This document shows, one piece after another, positions 35,216-44,771 of a stretch of 64,000 bases of DNA (position 1 is the first letter of the stretch; the number at the start of each line of letters is the position of its first letter). This stretch comes from an uncultured Steroidobacter sp. (GTDB taxonomy: Bacteria; Pseudomonadota; Gammaproteobacteria; Steroidobacterales; Steroidobacteraceae). The DNA lies in the NCBI GenBank assembly GCA_938008435.1, contig CALLKK010000002.1, forward strand, positions 1 to 64,000. Direction: 5' to 3'. Both the position numbers and the translations under genes were made by a program. The notes beneath the pieces are model-generated. The model did not search any database and had not been told where the DNA came from. It was given only the letters and a program-made list of their open reading frames with translations.

Positions 35216-35296
35216 AAGCGCAGCTGCCTGGCCGAGAAACCTCGGACTGATAGCCCGGATTCCTTGATACCAAGTTAGCTGCGCTTCTCTAACTTG
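35216..35296. repeat. Nested and overlapping inverted repeats at the operon end
   Basis: Three stems share 81 bp between two convergent genes: AAGCGCAGCT (35216-35225) with AGCTGCGCTT (35277-35286), 10 bp perfect; CCGAG/CTCGG around AAAC (35232-35245) inside it; and CAAGTTAG (35271-35278) with CTAACTTG (35289-35296), 8 bp perfect. The third overlaps the right arm of the first, so they exclude each other. No T-run was seen. Possible bidirectional terminator or a recombination or insertion scar. Confidence 0.5.
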
Positions 35297-35388
35297 AGTG
35301 TGCGCTCCCAAACCTCAGCAACGCCTTCGACGCACGCTTGCTGTCCAATGCTACTCTTACCGCCACCTCCTTTCGCCACCTCGCGCCG

Positions 35389-36894
35389 TCATCGTTCGTT
35401 AGATTGAAGTACCCGAGTAGCCAACGCCACCATACTATCTGGCAGGTACCTCTTGACTTTCCTACTGATCCAGTAGCGCAGACGTCTGAGTGGGTGATAC
35501 CAGCGCACACGCGCCGCCAAAGCCACCAGCGCAGACGGCCTGGCAGGATGCCCCACTATCTCTTGATTGATTGGATCGTAGTGTCGGTACTCGATATCTC
35601 GGGCAATCATGAAATGCCCGAACATCTGGGCGCCCACTTTCGGCAAGGGCTTCAGATTCCGGTCATTGAGCAACGCAATGACCTCATCATGAGTCGACGG
35701 GGTGTAACATGAACCACCGTACTCATACACATCTCTGCCAATCAGAATCGATGGCACACCTGCGAAGGCCGCCTCAATACTTACGGTCGATCCGAAGGTC
35801 ACGACCTTCTCCGCCGCCTCCATAAGCGCATAGGTATCTATCCGCTCCTCGGCACCGATCACACGTACGCGAGATCGATCCAATCGGGCAATTGCCTCCG
35901 TCTGACTGTTCTTGAGCCCAGCCAGATGCGGATGCACACGAAGCCACAGGCGAATATCTGGATCCAATCGAGGATCATTAATGATGGCCTCTAATCCCAC
36001 CATCTGGTTCCTATAGACCGGATTGTCATACCCTTCGACAGCAATGAACTCGAACTCTGAGGAGTTGAAGATTACGATATTCCTCTCCTCCCGCGAGAAG
36101 TCAGGCGGCAGCAAGCCCTTCGCTTGGTGCTCTTTGAACTTGGCCTCCGGGAAATTCCGCCCCGAGCCGTACCGTCTATCGTTGTAAAAGCGTACCGCCA
36201 ATTCTTCCCGTCGCTGAGGCTCGGACGCTGCCCGTTCCCAAAGTGCGACCATGTCCTTTTTCTTTCGCTCGAGATCGTGAAAGTAGGTCCCTCGCACCAG
36301 AATATATTTGTCGCTTGAATGACCCATCTCGTAGGTCACGAACTCGATTCCCGCCTCCTGCGCTAGTCGAACCAGTGGCATCTGAGAGGAACGCCTACCG
36401 TTGAAGAGATAGATGCGATCCGGTCTGAACATTGGCAGGTGGCGTTTAAACCACCGGTATAGCCCTACGCTCGTTCTAAGGTTGTTGGACACGAGCTCAC
36501 GTTCTTTTCTCAAGTCCGGACGAGGATCAATGAGTACAGTCACCACAGACGAGGCGGCACCGAATCCCAAATTCACTCCATCTACCTCGAACTTCTTGAG
36601 ATCATCGACCGTCGAAAAGACGGGTTCGTCGAACTTCAGGTCCTCCTCGGTGAAGGTCACTTCATGAACTCTTACTCCTGACAGTGCTGGCGCAGAAAGA
36701 GCAGAATCGAGCCGCGACCTACAAAGACGACATGCAAGACTGTCATGACGGCTGTTCGATGGGCACGCGAACAATGCGCCACGGCACACAACGAGATCGA
36801 CAGAGTCTCCATCGGCAAGGTGCTGCACGGACAGCTCCAAAGGCACACCAAACGTTGCGTTCAGCACATCGTCAACGAAAATCAAGACCCGCAT
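35389..36894 (-). CDS. Putative capsule-polysaccharide-type glycosyltransferase (GT-B-like)
   Basis: 501-residue soluble protein I recognise only broadly. The N-terminal third starts with a Rossmann-like strand, MRVLIFVDDVLNATFGVP, and has a Cys cluster (SLACRLCRS). The C-terminal part resembles capsule synthesis proteins: LWLRVHPHLAGL, DTYALMEAAEKVVTFGSTVSIEAAFAGVPSILIGRDVY, like the HP-x-n-GST-SIEA arrangement of GT-B or Kdo-transferase-like enzymes. A basic C-terminal stretch (RYWISRKVKRYL) may contact the membrane. GGAG precedes the ATG. Base composition looks lower in GC than in the Leg operon. It could transfer an acidic or nonulosonic sugar; acceptor and donor unknown. Confidence 0.68.
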   Translation of the reverse strand: MRVLIFVDDVLNATFGVPLELSVQHLADGDSVDLVVCRGALFACPSNSRHDSLACRLCRSRLDSALSAPALSGVRVHEVTFTEEDLKFDEPVFSTVDDLKKFEVDGVNLGFGAASSVVTVLIDPRPDLRKERELVSNNLRTSVGLYRWFKRHLPMFRPDRIYLFNGRRSSQMPLVRLAQEAGIEFVTYEMGHSSDKYILVRGTYFHDLERKKKDMVALWERAASEPQRREELAVRFYNDRRYGSGRNFPEAKFKEHQAKGLLPPDFSREERNIVIFNSSEFEFIAVEGYDNPVYRNQMVGLEAIINDPRLDPDIRLWLRVHPHLAGLKNSQTEAIARLDRSRVRVIGAEERIDTYALMEAAEKVVTFGSTVSIEAAFAGVPSILIGRDVYEYGGSCYTPSTHDEVIALLNDRNLKPLPKVGAQMFGHFMIARDIEYRHYDPINQEIVGHPARPSALVALAARVRWYHPLRRLRYWISRKVKRYLPDSMVALATRVLQSNER

Positions 36895-36933
36895 CGACCG
36901 TTCTCCAAAGCTAGTACGATCCCCACCCGCGAC

Positions 36934-37884
36934 TTAACTCACACTTGCCCGAAAACCGAGCATTGATGCCATACACTTGACCGAGCATTTCACAACCGCC
37001 GCGTCCAACCGACCATATCGAATAGCTCTTCCAAGGTGCGCGCGGGCCTTGCCCGGGTTCGAACGCGCCAACAGATCCGCAGCGTCCACGTGGTAGCTCG
37101 CCAATATTTTGCGATGAACCTTCACAATCTCTGGCTCCGGCTCCAGGGCCATGATCTTTCTACGCCCCTCAATCTGATGCCGTAACACGTGCTCCACACG
37201 GTTGGACACGTTCGTCGAGTGCAGACGGCGTAAGAAACCCACTTCTCGATCAACGCCTATATCGAACCGCAACGCAATCCTATAAAAGAGATCGTAGTCT
37301 TCCCCGGCCTGGAGTTTTTCATCGAAACCGCCGACTTCCTTGAACACTGTTGTCCTTAGTAGAGCCGATCCGGTAATGGTGAAGTTCTCGCTAGCCAAGA
37401 TACGTCTAGCATCGTAGGAACGTAACGTACCCTGTTCCGTCAACCCCGCAGCCTGAAACAAGTCGAGAAGCTCTGCACATGTTTCGAAATGGCTATGCTC
37501 CCACGAACCTCGTTCATTGAAGTTTCGATAATCGGTGAAAGTTACGGCTGCCTTGGGATTTCCCTTTAACCATTCACATTGCCGCTGCAGCTTCTGAGGC
37601 AGCATGATGTCATCGGCATCGAAGAATCCAATGAACTCTCCCTTCGCCAAACGAGCCCCGTGATTTCTCGGAGCGGCCCCACCTCCGCTATTAGGCTGGC
37701 TCACCAGCGTCACGGATGGAAACTTGGTTTTGACGATCTCACGTGTGTCATCGGTAGAACCGTCGTCGACGACGATCACCTCCACTGACGGATACGATTG
37801 CGACAGGACGCTCGTTAATGTTTCCTCGATGAATCGGCCAGCGTTGTACGCAGCGATTACAACCGACACTAAACCAGGGATCAC
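36934..37884 (-). CDS. Family 2 glycosyltransferase
   Basis: 316-residue GT2 enzyme, inverting GT-A fold, cytoplasmic face of the membrane. Motifs: VSVVIAAYNAGRFIEETLTSVLSQSYP, EVIVVDDGSTDDT, NHGARLAKGEFIGFFDADDIM (DxD) and GEDYDLFYRIAL. The likely start is a GTG at 37884, since the catalytic domain begins 5 residues later. It lies 39 bp upstream of the capsule-type gene and 21 bp after the ABC exporter, all minus strand. Donor sugar not predictable. Confidence 0.88.
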   Translation of the reverse strand: MIPGLVSVVIAAYNAGRFIEETLTSVLSQSYPSVEVIVVDDGSTDDTREIVKTKFPSVTLVSQPNSGGGAAPRNHGARLAKGEFIGFFDADDIMLPQKLQRQCEWLKGNPKAAVTFTDYRNFNERGSWEHSHFETCAELLDLFQAAGLTEQGTLRSYDARRILASENFTITGSALLRTTVFKEVGGFDEKLQAGEDYDLFYRIALRFDIGVDREVGFLRRLHSTNVSNRVEHVLRHQIEGRRKIMALEPEPEIVKVHRKILASYHVDAADLLARSNPGKARAHLGRAIRYGRLDAAVVKCSVKCMASMLGFRASVS

Positions 37885-37905
37885 GCTCGATTCACCTGCG
37901 TTGTA

Positions 37906-39717
37906 CTAGGCCGCGCCCCGAGCAGCTGCACGGAACCAGCTCGAGTTCCTCATGAGGTCGTCGTACGACCCGCTCGCGACCACGCTACCGCGCTCAAGTT
38001 GATAGATGACGTCGCATTCCTTCACCGTCGTCAGACGATGAGCGATGAGGATGATGGTCTTCTTCTTCGAGAGCTTGTGGACGGCATTCATGATGTACTC
38101 CTCCGTGATGCCATCCAACGCGCTCGTCGCTTCGTCAAGCACCAAGATAGCGGGATCCCTATACAGTGCTCGAGCGATACCTATTCTCTGGCGCTGACCG
38201 CCGCTCAATCGGACGCCACGCTCGCCGATCCTCGTGTCATACCCTTCCGGAAGGCGGGTCTCGATGAACTCCGCCAAGTTCGCAATCTCGGCCGCCTTGC
38301 GCACCGCGTCCATGTCGATCTGATCGTCCGGTACACCGAACGCGATGTTGCGTGCAACTGAGTCATCCGAAATATAGATCTGTTGCGGCACGTACCCGAG
38401 AATCCGTTGCCAGCTCGCCCGATTTCGATCGTTGATCTCCACCCCATCGACCAACAGCTGACCTTCGGTAGGCGAAAGAAGGCCGAGAATCAAATCTACA
38501 GTTGTCGTCTTGCCGCATCCCGTGGGGCCGACCAAGCCGACGACGGTGTTGGCCTCAATGGTGAGGTTTAGGTTACGTAGCGCTCGCTCTGCTGAGCCCT
38601 CGTACTGAAATGATACGTTCTTGAGCTCCACCGCGCGCTTGAACGACATCGGTTGCGCACTTGCCAGCTCTTCAAGGTGCCGCTCTGGTTCTGCTGGCGC
38701 ACCTGCGCTCGCTGCGAGATCGGCGTGCACAACATGAAGTGCACCAATGTTGAACCTCAAGTTCGTAATAGCCCCGAACAAGGCCTGCAGTGATGGCAGC
38801 AATCGATAGCCCGCAAACGCATAGAGCGCCAGCAGGGGCACCATCTCCGCTGCCTTCTGACCACGACTGATCAGGAACAGCACCATGACCAGGATGCCGC
38901 CAAAGGCGATGATCTCGAGTGCGTACCGTGGCAATTGTGCAATTACCCCGGCGGTGACGTTATTCGTCGCGTGGCGTCTCGCGAAGAACGCAAACCGATT
39001 TAGGAACGTCAGCTCTCTACCCAGGATCTTCAGGTCCTTGATGCCATCGAGCGCTTCGTCCGCGTATTTGTACTTTCGAGCGTTGGCTTCTGCCTGTTGC
39101 TTACTGATAACCCCTAGCTTGCGGCGTGCGAGAAGATAAACCGCGAAGTATGAGCCGCCCAGAACACTCGCGATCGTGAGAGCCACCCAAGGATCGACGA
39201 TAATGAGCAATACAAAGATGGCGGCGGACACCAGCGAGTACGAGATGATGTCCGTCAGCGGACTGATAACGCCGGAAACAACCCGGTTTGCCTCGGTCAG
39301 AATCGTACTCCCCATCTCCGAGGTATTACGGCCGAGGAAGAACGTGTAAGGTCGCGCCATGTAGTTGGCCAACAGGCGCCGCGAAAATGTGTGTGCCAAC
39401 TTGTTGTGATAGCGAAGCGTCAGCCATGTACTGAATGCTTTGGACATGTTGCTGACGATCAGTAACCCGAGCACAACGGCTCCAACAAAGGTAAGAAATG
39501 CCTCGTCGTTGCGGAATCCGAGACCGTCATAGACTCTTGCGAGCCACTGGTTCGTGTGAATACTCTCCGGATTCGTCACGATCGCCATGAACGGGAGAAT
39601 GGAGGCGATCCCTGCCATCTCGAGCGTCGCGACGACGATGAGCACGGCAAGCAGGAGGAGAAACCACAACTGGTCCCGCCTGGAAAGCAGATCGAAAACC
39701 TTACGTACTACCGTCAC
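37906..39717 (-). CDS. PglK/MsbA-like ABC exporter, candidate lipid-linked glycan flippase
   Basis: 603-residue half-transporter: six N-terminal membrane helices (residues about 15-320), then an ATPase domain with Walker A VGPTGCGKTT (about 396-404), Q-loop VPQQIY, signature RLSGGQRQR (about 503), Walker B ILVLDEATSALD and H-loop IAHR. The membrane part resembles PglK/WlaB, the oligosaccharide flippase, more than MsbA: it starts with FDLLSRRDQLWFLLLLAVL. In this context it may flip undecaprenyl-linked oligosaccharide to the periplasm for the O-antigen ligase/polymerase at 52-53 kb. GTG start. Lipid A or another substrate remains possible. Confidence 0.85.
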   Translation of the reverse strand: MTVVRKVFDLLSRRDQLWFLLLLAVLIVVATLEMAGIASILPFMAIVTNPESIHTNQWLARVYDGLGFRNDEAFLTFVGAVVLGLLIVSNMSKAFSTWLTLRYHNKLAHTFSRRLLANYMARPYTFFLGRNTSEMGSTILTEANRVVSGVISPLTDIISYSLVSAAIFVLLIIVDPWVALTIASVLGGSYFAVYLLARRKLGVISKQQAEANARKYKYADEALDGIKDLKILGRELTFLNRFAFFARRHATNNVTAGVIAQLPRYALEIIAFGGILVMVLFLISRGQKAAEMVPLLALYAFAGYRLLPSLQALFGAITNLRFNIGALHVVHADLAASAGAPAEPERHLEELASAQPMSFKRAVELKNVSFQYEGSAERALRNLNLTIEANTVVGLVGPTGCGKTTTVDLILGLLSPTEGQLLVDGVEINDRNRASWQRILGYVPQQIYISDDSVARNIAFGVPDDQIDMDAVRKAAEIANLAEFIETRLPEGYDTRIGERGVRLSGGQRQRIGIARALYRDPAILVLDEATSALDGITEEYIMNAVHKLSKKKTIILIAHRLTTVKECDVIYQLERGSVVASGSYDDLMRNSSWFRAAARGAA

Positions 39718-40324
39718 GATCGATGTATCCGAATACTGTTACCGGCGCGCGGATAGCGCCGCGGCCAGTGGTGGGCGCGGCAATTTACCATTAATACCCT
39801 ATTAGGCCATGGGCCAATTACCGAACGGTTCGCAGAATCCACGGCAGAGGCATGTACCTGACCGCCCAAGAGCTGCCGGTCCGTCACCCCAACCTGTCTT
39901 GGCCGCGTGCAAAGCACCTCAGACGTAGGCCAGGATGGCCGATATTATGTCAGATCCCAACCAGGACGAAGGTACTGAAGCATTAGGCAAGCAGACTCCT
40001 ATCAGGATCCGCCACCCACCGTGATGAAACCGATGAGAGACCAACGCGACGGTGGAAGCCAGGACACTGCCAGAGTCCTCACCTTTGCAATTGGCGGCCG
40101 GGACTCTTCCGTCACTAGCACATCACCAGGCAAGCCACGAAGGAACGAACCAGTAGTATCGAGTGCGCCAATGTCAACAGTGCATAGGCGGTGCGCAGGC
40201 TCACTCCATAGCACTATCGGGCAAGCGTGACAGACGCCCGGACAGGCTGAAAATGCGCAGTGTATAGTTCGATCACTCGATTCCCGCTCTCACTCAGTCA
40301 AACAAGAGCAACGATAGCAACCAG
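39718..40324. other. Divergent intergenic region between ABC exporter and amidotransferase genes
   Basis: About 607 bp with no credible gene; short open frames lack ribosome sites and recognisable products. An AT-rich patch near 39780-39810 has a minus-strand TATTAA with TTGGCC about 15 bp upstream of it, a weak promoter for the exporter gene. On the plus strand TATAGT at 40264-40269 is a possible -10 for the amidotransferase, without a clear -35. Confidence 0.4.
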
Positions 40325-42214
40325 ATGTGTGGAATATGCGGCTTCCTTGCGTTAGATGAGCGGCTCAACGAGCCCGTCCTCAGACGGATGAACGCCACCA
40401 TCGAGCGCCGCGGTCCAGACGGCGCCGGCCACTACTTCGATGGTAAGGTGGGTCTTGCCATGCGCCGCCTGGCGATCATCGACCTGGAGGGTGGCCAGCA
40501 GCCTATCTTCAACGAGGATCGTAGCGTCTGCGTCGTTTTCAACGGCGAGATCTACAACTACCGTTTGCTGCGTAAGATCCTCATCGAGCAAGGACACCAA
40601 TTCCAGACACACAGCGACACGGAAGTCATCGTCCATCTGTACGAGGAGCACGGCGCGGAATTACTGTCCCACCTCGAGGGCATGTTCGCGTTCGCTCTCT
40701 GGGACTTGAAGCAGCGCACGCTGCTGCTCGGCCGCGATCGCCTTGGCATCAAGCCCCTTTACATTGCCGCCACGCCGGGCGGCATTGTCTTTGGCTCGGA
40801 GATCAAGGCCGTTCGGGCGAGCGGCCTCGTCGATTCGACCATCGACCTTCAGGCGCTCGATGAGTACGTCACATACACGAACATTCCAACTCCTCGTACG
40901 ATCTACGAGGGCATTCGGCAGGTCGAGCCGGGTACGTACGTGCAGATCTCGGCAAACGGAGCCATCAAAGCGTCACGCTACTGGAAGGTTCCTCTCGTGC
41001 CCGAGGACGATCGCAGCGAGGCCGAATGGCTCGCGGCCTGCGAGACAAGCCTGAAATCGGCCATTCAGAGCCACCTCGTCGCCGATGTTCCCGTCGGTGC
41101 CTTCCTGTCCGGAGGCGTCGATAGCGGCCTGATGGTCGCCATGATGGCCGAGATGCTTGACCGCCCTGTGGAGACTTTCACGGTCGGTTTCAAGGACGCT
41201 GGATCGGCCTTCATCGATGAACGCCGCTACGCGCGGGAGCTGGCGAAACGCTACAAGCTCAACTACCACGAAATCGACGTCACTCCTAATCTCGAGGAGA
41301 TCGCTAACGATATCGTCGATGCGTTCGACCAGCCCTTCGCAGACGATTCGGTTGTCCCCTCCTACTACGTCTCGCAAGTCGCCGGGCGCAACGTCAAAGT
41401 CGCGATGACCGGACTCGGCGGCGACGAGCTCTTTGCCGGCTACCGGAGACATCTCGGCCTGATGCTCGGAGAGACCTATGCGCGACTGCCGCGATGGTTG
41501 CGTGAACGGATCATCGAGCCTGCCGTTCGCCGACTTCCCGAATCGCGCAATTCCAGCGATGTCATTGATCACCTGAAGCGCTTCACGCGAGCCGGCGGCG
41601 TCCCCGCCGCTCAGCGGTATCAAGATTCGCTGTCCGCGCTTACGTGGCTCGATCGTCAGACGCTCTACGCGCCGGACGTCGCCGCACGGATAGATCCGAC
41701 CTCAACGACGCACGTGCTCATCGGCCGGTTCACCGAGGGCTCGGAACCTTCCACGCTCGAGCGCGCACTGCGCACCGACCTGCAGACGTACCTCGTCGAC
41801 GACATCCTGACGCTCACGGACCGGCTAAGCATGTGGCATTCGTTGGAGCTCCGCGTGCCCTACCTCGATCACCGTCTCGTGGAGCTCGTCGCCCGAATGC
41901 CCTCCAGGCTGAAGATCCACGGTCGCACCCAGAAGTATCTTCTCAAACGACTCGCCGAGCGTTGGCTGCCGCACGAGATGATCTATCACAAGAAACAGGG
42001 CTTCGAGGCGCCAATGGGCCGATGGTTGCGTGGACCGTTGCTTCCGTTCTTCGACAGCGTGGTAAACCGCCGTAGCGTCGAAAGAACTGGACTGTTCAAC
42101 TTTGAGACCATCGAGCGGCTCAGGAACGAGCATGTCTCTCGCCGAAAGAAGCACAGCAAAGTGCTGTTTTCGATCATGATGCTACAGCTCTGGTACGATC
42201 GCGTCCTTGGCTGA
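40325..42214 (+). CDS. asnB: AsnB-type glutamine-dependent amidotransferase
   Basis: 629-residue asparagine-synthase-family enzyme. The N-terminal glutaminase domain starts with the nucleophile Cys2 (MCGICGF), with RRGPDGAG, VVFNGEIYNY and THSDTEVI. The C-terminal ATP-pyrophosphatase domain has LSGGVDSG near residue 261 and the later GLGGDELFAGYRRH. In surface-glycan loci such enzymes often amidate a uronic acid or other carboxylate of a sugar rather than make asparagine; the XrtA/PEP-CTERM loci also carry a related amidotransferase. It is isolated on the plus strand between minus-strand glycosyltransferase genes, suggesting its own promoter. Confidence 0.9.
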   Translation: MCGICGFLALDERLNEPVLRRMNATIERRGPDGAGHYFDGKVGLAMRRLAIIDLEGGQQPIFNEDRSVCVVFNGEIYNYRLLRKILIEQGHQFQTHSDTEVIVHLYEEHGAELLSHLEGMFAFALWDLKQRTLLLGRDRLGIKPLYIAATPGGIVFGSEIKAVRASGLVDSTIDLQALDEYVTYTNIPTPRTIYEGIRQVEPGTYVQISANGAIKASRYWKVPLVPEDDRSEAEWLAACETSLKSAIQSHLVADVPVGAFLSGGVDSGLMVAMMAEMLDRPVETFTVGFKDAGSAFIDERRYARELAKRYKLNYHEIDVTPNLEEIANDIVDAFDQPFADDSVVPSYYVSQVAGRNVKVAMTGLGGDELFAGYRRHLGLMLGETYARLPRWLRERIIEPAVRRLPESRNSSDVIDHLKRFTRAGGVPAAQRYQDSLSALTWLDRQTLYAPDVAARIDPTSTTHVLIGRFTEGSEPSTLERALRTDLQTYLVDDILTLTDRLSMWHSLELRVPYLDHRLVELVARMPSRLKIHGRTQKYLLKRLAERWLPHEMIYHKKQGFEAPMGRWLRGPLLPFFDSVVNRRSVERTGLFNFETIERLRNEHVSRRKKHSKVLFSIMMLQLWYDRVLG

Positions 42215-42245
42215 GGACCCGCGACTCATTGTACGCACGTCTTGG

Positions 42246-43199
42246 TCAAAGGCGCATGCTGCCGGACTTCGTCCATCGCTTCTTCAACGTATAGATCAAC
42301 GACGGCCTGTACGAGTCGATCTCACGAATACGACGCATCGTAGCCGCCGTCATTCTCTTGCGTTCGCGCAATGCCTGCGGTACCCCCCTCAAGCCATGCC
42401 ATACCGCTCTAGCCCACCACAGAAGATACCCGTCCCTCAGCGCGTAGAAGAACATGGCGGCCGTTTGACGCAGAACCGTCACTGTACCGTAGGTGAGCGG
42501 TAGGTTGCGTATCGCCAACCAGAAGGTGTTCCTAGTATCGAAGTAATAGTTGCGCCAGGACTTCCTTCCCTCAGGCGCAAACGAATGTGTCACCGTGATG
42601 GCTGGACTGTAGATCACGCGCCATCCTTTATTCATGATGCGAAATGCCAGATCTGGGCCCTCGTGGCTAAGGAAGAATGGCTCCGGATAGCCTCCGACCT
42701 CTACGAGCGCGCTCCGCCGAAATGCCACCGCACCTTCGGTGATTTCGTACGTATCAAATACTGAGTCACAGTACTTCTCTACCTCGCGATGGTGGACCCA
42801 ATTCACGATCCTTCCGGTTCCCTCCTCCAGCACTTTGAAGTTGACAGCGGCAATCTCCGAGTCGGAGAAAATGCGGCCAAGCTGGTCACGCGCGTCCTTG
42901 CTGAGCCCGAACACATCGTCGTCCAGACAGATGATGATGTCGCCCCGCGCGACCTCGAATCCTAGATTCCGGCCCGCAGCGCCGAGATTGCGCGGAGCCC
43001 TGACGGTCGTCACACCAGGATAACTGTCGGCCACCGCGGACGCAGGTACGTCGGACGCGTTATCCACCACGATAACTTCGACATCGTCTCGCCGAAGCTC
43101 CTCGAGCTCTTCGAGCAATCGCCGTAGTAGATGACCGCGATTGAACGTTAAGATGACGATCGAATAAGAGAACGGTTGCGTGCGGGTTGTGGTCGACAT
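42246..43199 (-). CDS. Family 2 glycosyltransferase (rhamnosyltransferase-like)
   Basis: 317-residue GT2 from the ATG at 43199; a GTG at 43265 would add 22 residues. Motifs: YSIVILTFNRGHLLRRLLEEL, EVIVVDNASDVP, NLGAAGRNLGFEVARGDIIICLDDDVF (DDD metal site), the acceptor-loop GGYPEPFFLSHEGPDLAFRI and GWRVIYSP. The C-terminal 90 residues have a possible membrane-associated segment (AAMFFYALRDGYLLWWARAVW). The pattern resembles rhamnosyltransferase-type GT2 proteins, but the sugar is not certain. It converges with asnB across 31 bp. Confidence 0.85.
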   Translation of the reverse strand: MSTTTRTQPFSYSIVILTFNRGHLLRRLLEELEELRRDDVEVIVVDNASDVPASAVADSYPGVTTVRAPRNLGAAGRNLGFEVARGDIIICLDDDVFGLSKDARDQLGRIFSDSEIAAVNFKVLEEGTGRIVNWVHHREVEKYCDSVFDTYEITEGAVAFRRSALVEVGGYPEPFFLSHEGPDLAFRIMNKGWRVIYSPAITVTHSFAPEGRKSWRNYYFDTRNTFWLAIRNLPLTYGTVTVLRQTAAMFFYALRDGYLLWWARAVWHGLRGVPQALRERKRMTAATMRRIREIDSYRPSLIYTLKKRWTKSGSMRL

Positions 43200-43433
43200 C
43201 GGAGTCCGTTCTATGGGCTCGCCAGGATTCTTCGTCCCGTTATGCAGCGGAGAAATAACTGACACGAGCGGGCCAGTTCTGCTGCGGCTTCGCTCGTCAC
43301 TGTTGTCGGGTCACACGGAATACTGCGCAACGGCGCTTCATTCCGATGCCCACAATCTACATACGTCCCGGTACGCAACTGTGGTCGAAATTCTATCGAA
43401 CTATCGGCCCCTTCTCTACGGGAACTCTTTCGA

Positions 43434-44771
43434 TCAAACCCGACAAATGGAGAACCGATACTTGCTGTTGCGTTCCTGTTCCAAACGACTGACACGATTG
43501 ACTCTTACGATGACATCATCGCCGAACTCCTTTTGAAACACCGCGACTAGCTCCCGCTCCACTTCATCGCTGTACTCTGGCGTGGGCACAAGGTTCAGCA
43601 CGAACTCTTCGAGCCCTTCCTGAATGATTTGGAGCTGCCCGATTCCCGGAAAGGCGGTGAGCGTCTTCTCGACCAGAGAGATACCAGCAACACGGGATCC
43701 GTCGCGTCGCTTCAGGGAATCCGCCGTCCGTCCCGTTAATCTTTCCATTAACGGCAACCCGCGCCCGCATTCACACTTGCGGTCCGAGGGTACACCCATG
43801 TCGCCGACCGCATAGCGAATCAGCGGCATCCCGCGATTCATGAAATCGGTCAATACGATGCTGCCTTCCTCACCGGGAGCTGCGGGCGCCCCGTCCTCGC
43901 GAATGAATTCCACTAGCACATGCTCAGCATTGAGGTGCAATCCTTGATGAATCTCGCATTCGCTGGCGATGAGCCCCACTTCTTCGCAACCGTACCGGTT
44001 TGTAACTGGCGCCCCGAACACGCTTTCGATCACTTTGCGCTCGTTCTCGAGCAGCATCATCGAGGTGGATATGATCCCATCAACCGGCGGGACTCTAATG
44101 TCTCGGTCACGGAGAAACTCGGCAAAAATAAACAAGGAATGCGCGTGACCAAAAAGCATCTCCGGCTTTCGCTCCCTCATCCACCTAGCGAAAGCGGCCA
44201 TCGACTCCTCGTCGAGCCGCATGGTGTCGAGGAACATCAAGCGGTCATGGAACGTGTTGCGGATCTTCTCTTTGAGCGTCCGAGGTACGGGTGGTGTACC
44301 CCAGAGTCCTGCAATCGTTGACCCCGGCTTCCAGCCGGCCCAGCCATCCGTCCGCATCGCCGCCGCATTGCGCGCTTTCTGGCAACGCTCGTCGAAGTAC
44401 ACACGAAGCGCGACACCCGTCGAGCCGCCCGTCTTGGCGCCGATGAGATCTTCCTTCGCGAACTCCGACGAAATTAAGCCCTCGACCTCGCTACTGACCT
44501 GCGCCTTCGTGACGACGGGAAGTTGCCTTATATCTTCGAGGCATTCGATCCGGGGGAGCCCTTTCCAATACTGCCGGTAGAATCGGCAGTGTTCGTACGC
44601 GTACTTTGTGATGAAGCGAAGACGCTCCAGCTGCAGTTTCGCCAGCTTTTCAGGACGCCAATACTGCGAGCGCCGCAACGACCGCAGCTCACGGAGCCGT
44701 CCCGTCCCGTCCCAAAGGTCCCAAAGGGGATATGTAAAGTACTTGCAGAGGACCTGCCACGCCGAGCTCAC
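43434..44771 (-). CDS. PaaK/CapK-family adenylate-forming enzyme
   Basis: 445-residue protein of the phenylacetate-CoA ligase / coenzyme F390 synthetase (PaaK/CapK) group. AMP-binding loop KTGGSTGVALRVYFD at about 110-125, then GIISTSMMLLENERKVIESVFGAPVTNRYGCEEVG, IRYAVGDMG and a C-terminal domain. A Cys cluster (DRKCECGRGLP) is typical of the PaaK group. CapK-like members are common in capsule and EPS loci, but their reaction is mostly undefined; activation of an acyl or amino-acid group for decorating a sugar is plausible. GTG start with GAGG upstream. It lies 234 bp before a GT2 gene on the same strand. Confidence 0.83.
   Translation of the reverse strand: MSSAWQVLCKYFTYPLWDLWDGTGRLRELRSLRRSQYWRPEKLAKLQLERLRFITKYAYEHCRFYRQYWKGLPRIECLEDIRQLPVVTKAQVSSEVEGLISSEFAKEDLIGAKTGGSTGVALRVYFDERCQKARNAAAMRTDGWAGWKPGSTIAGLWGTPPVPRTLKEKIRNTFHDRLMFLDTMRLDEESMAAFARWMRERKPEMLFGHAHSLFIFAEFLRDRDIRVPPVDGIISTSMMLLENERKVIESVFGAPVTNRYGCEEVGLIASECEIHQGLHLNAEHVLVEFIREDGAPAAPGEEGSIVLTDFMNRGMPLIRYAVGDMGVPSDRKCECGRGLPLMERLTGRTADSLKRRDGSRVAGISLVEKTLTAFPGIGQLQIIQEGLEEFVLNLVPTPEYSDEVERELVAVFQKEFGDDVIVRVNRVSRLEQERNSKYRFSICRV

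Noticed and set aside
35216..35296. Integron attC-like site
   Set aside because: The core sequences do not fit the RYYYAAC/GTTRRRY rules well and no integrase or cassette array is present.
40021..40230. Small plus-strand open frame in the divergent gap
   Set aside because: No ribosome site, no hydrophobic or conserved pattern, low-complexity composition; treated as non-coding.
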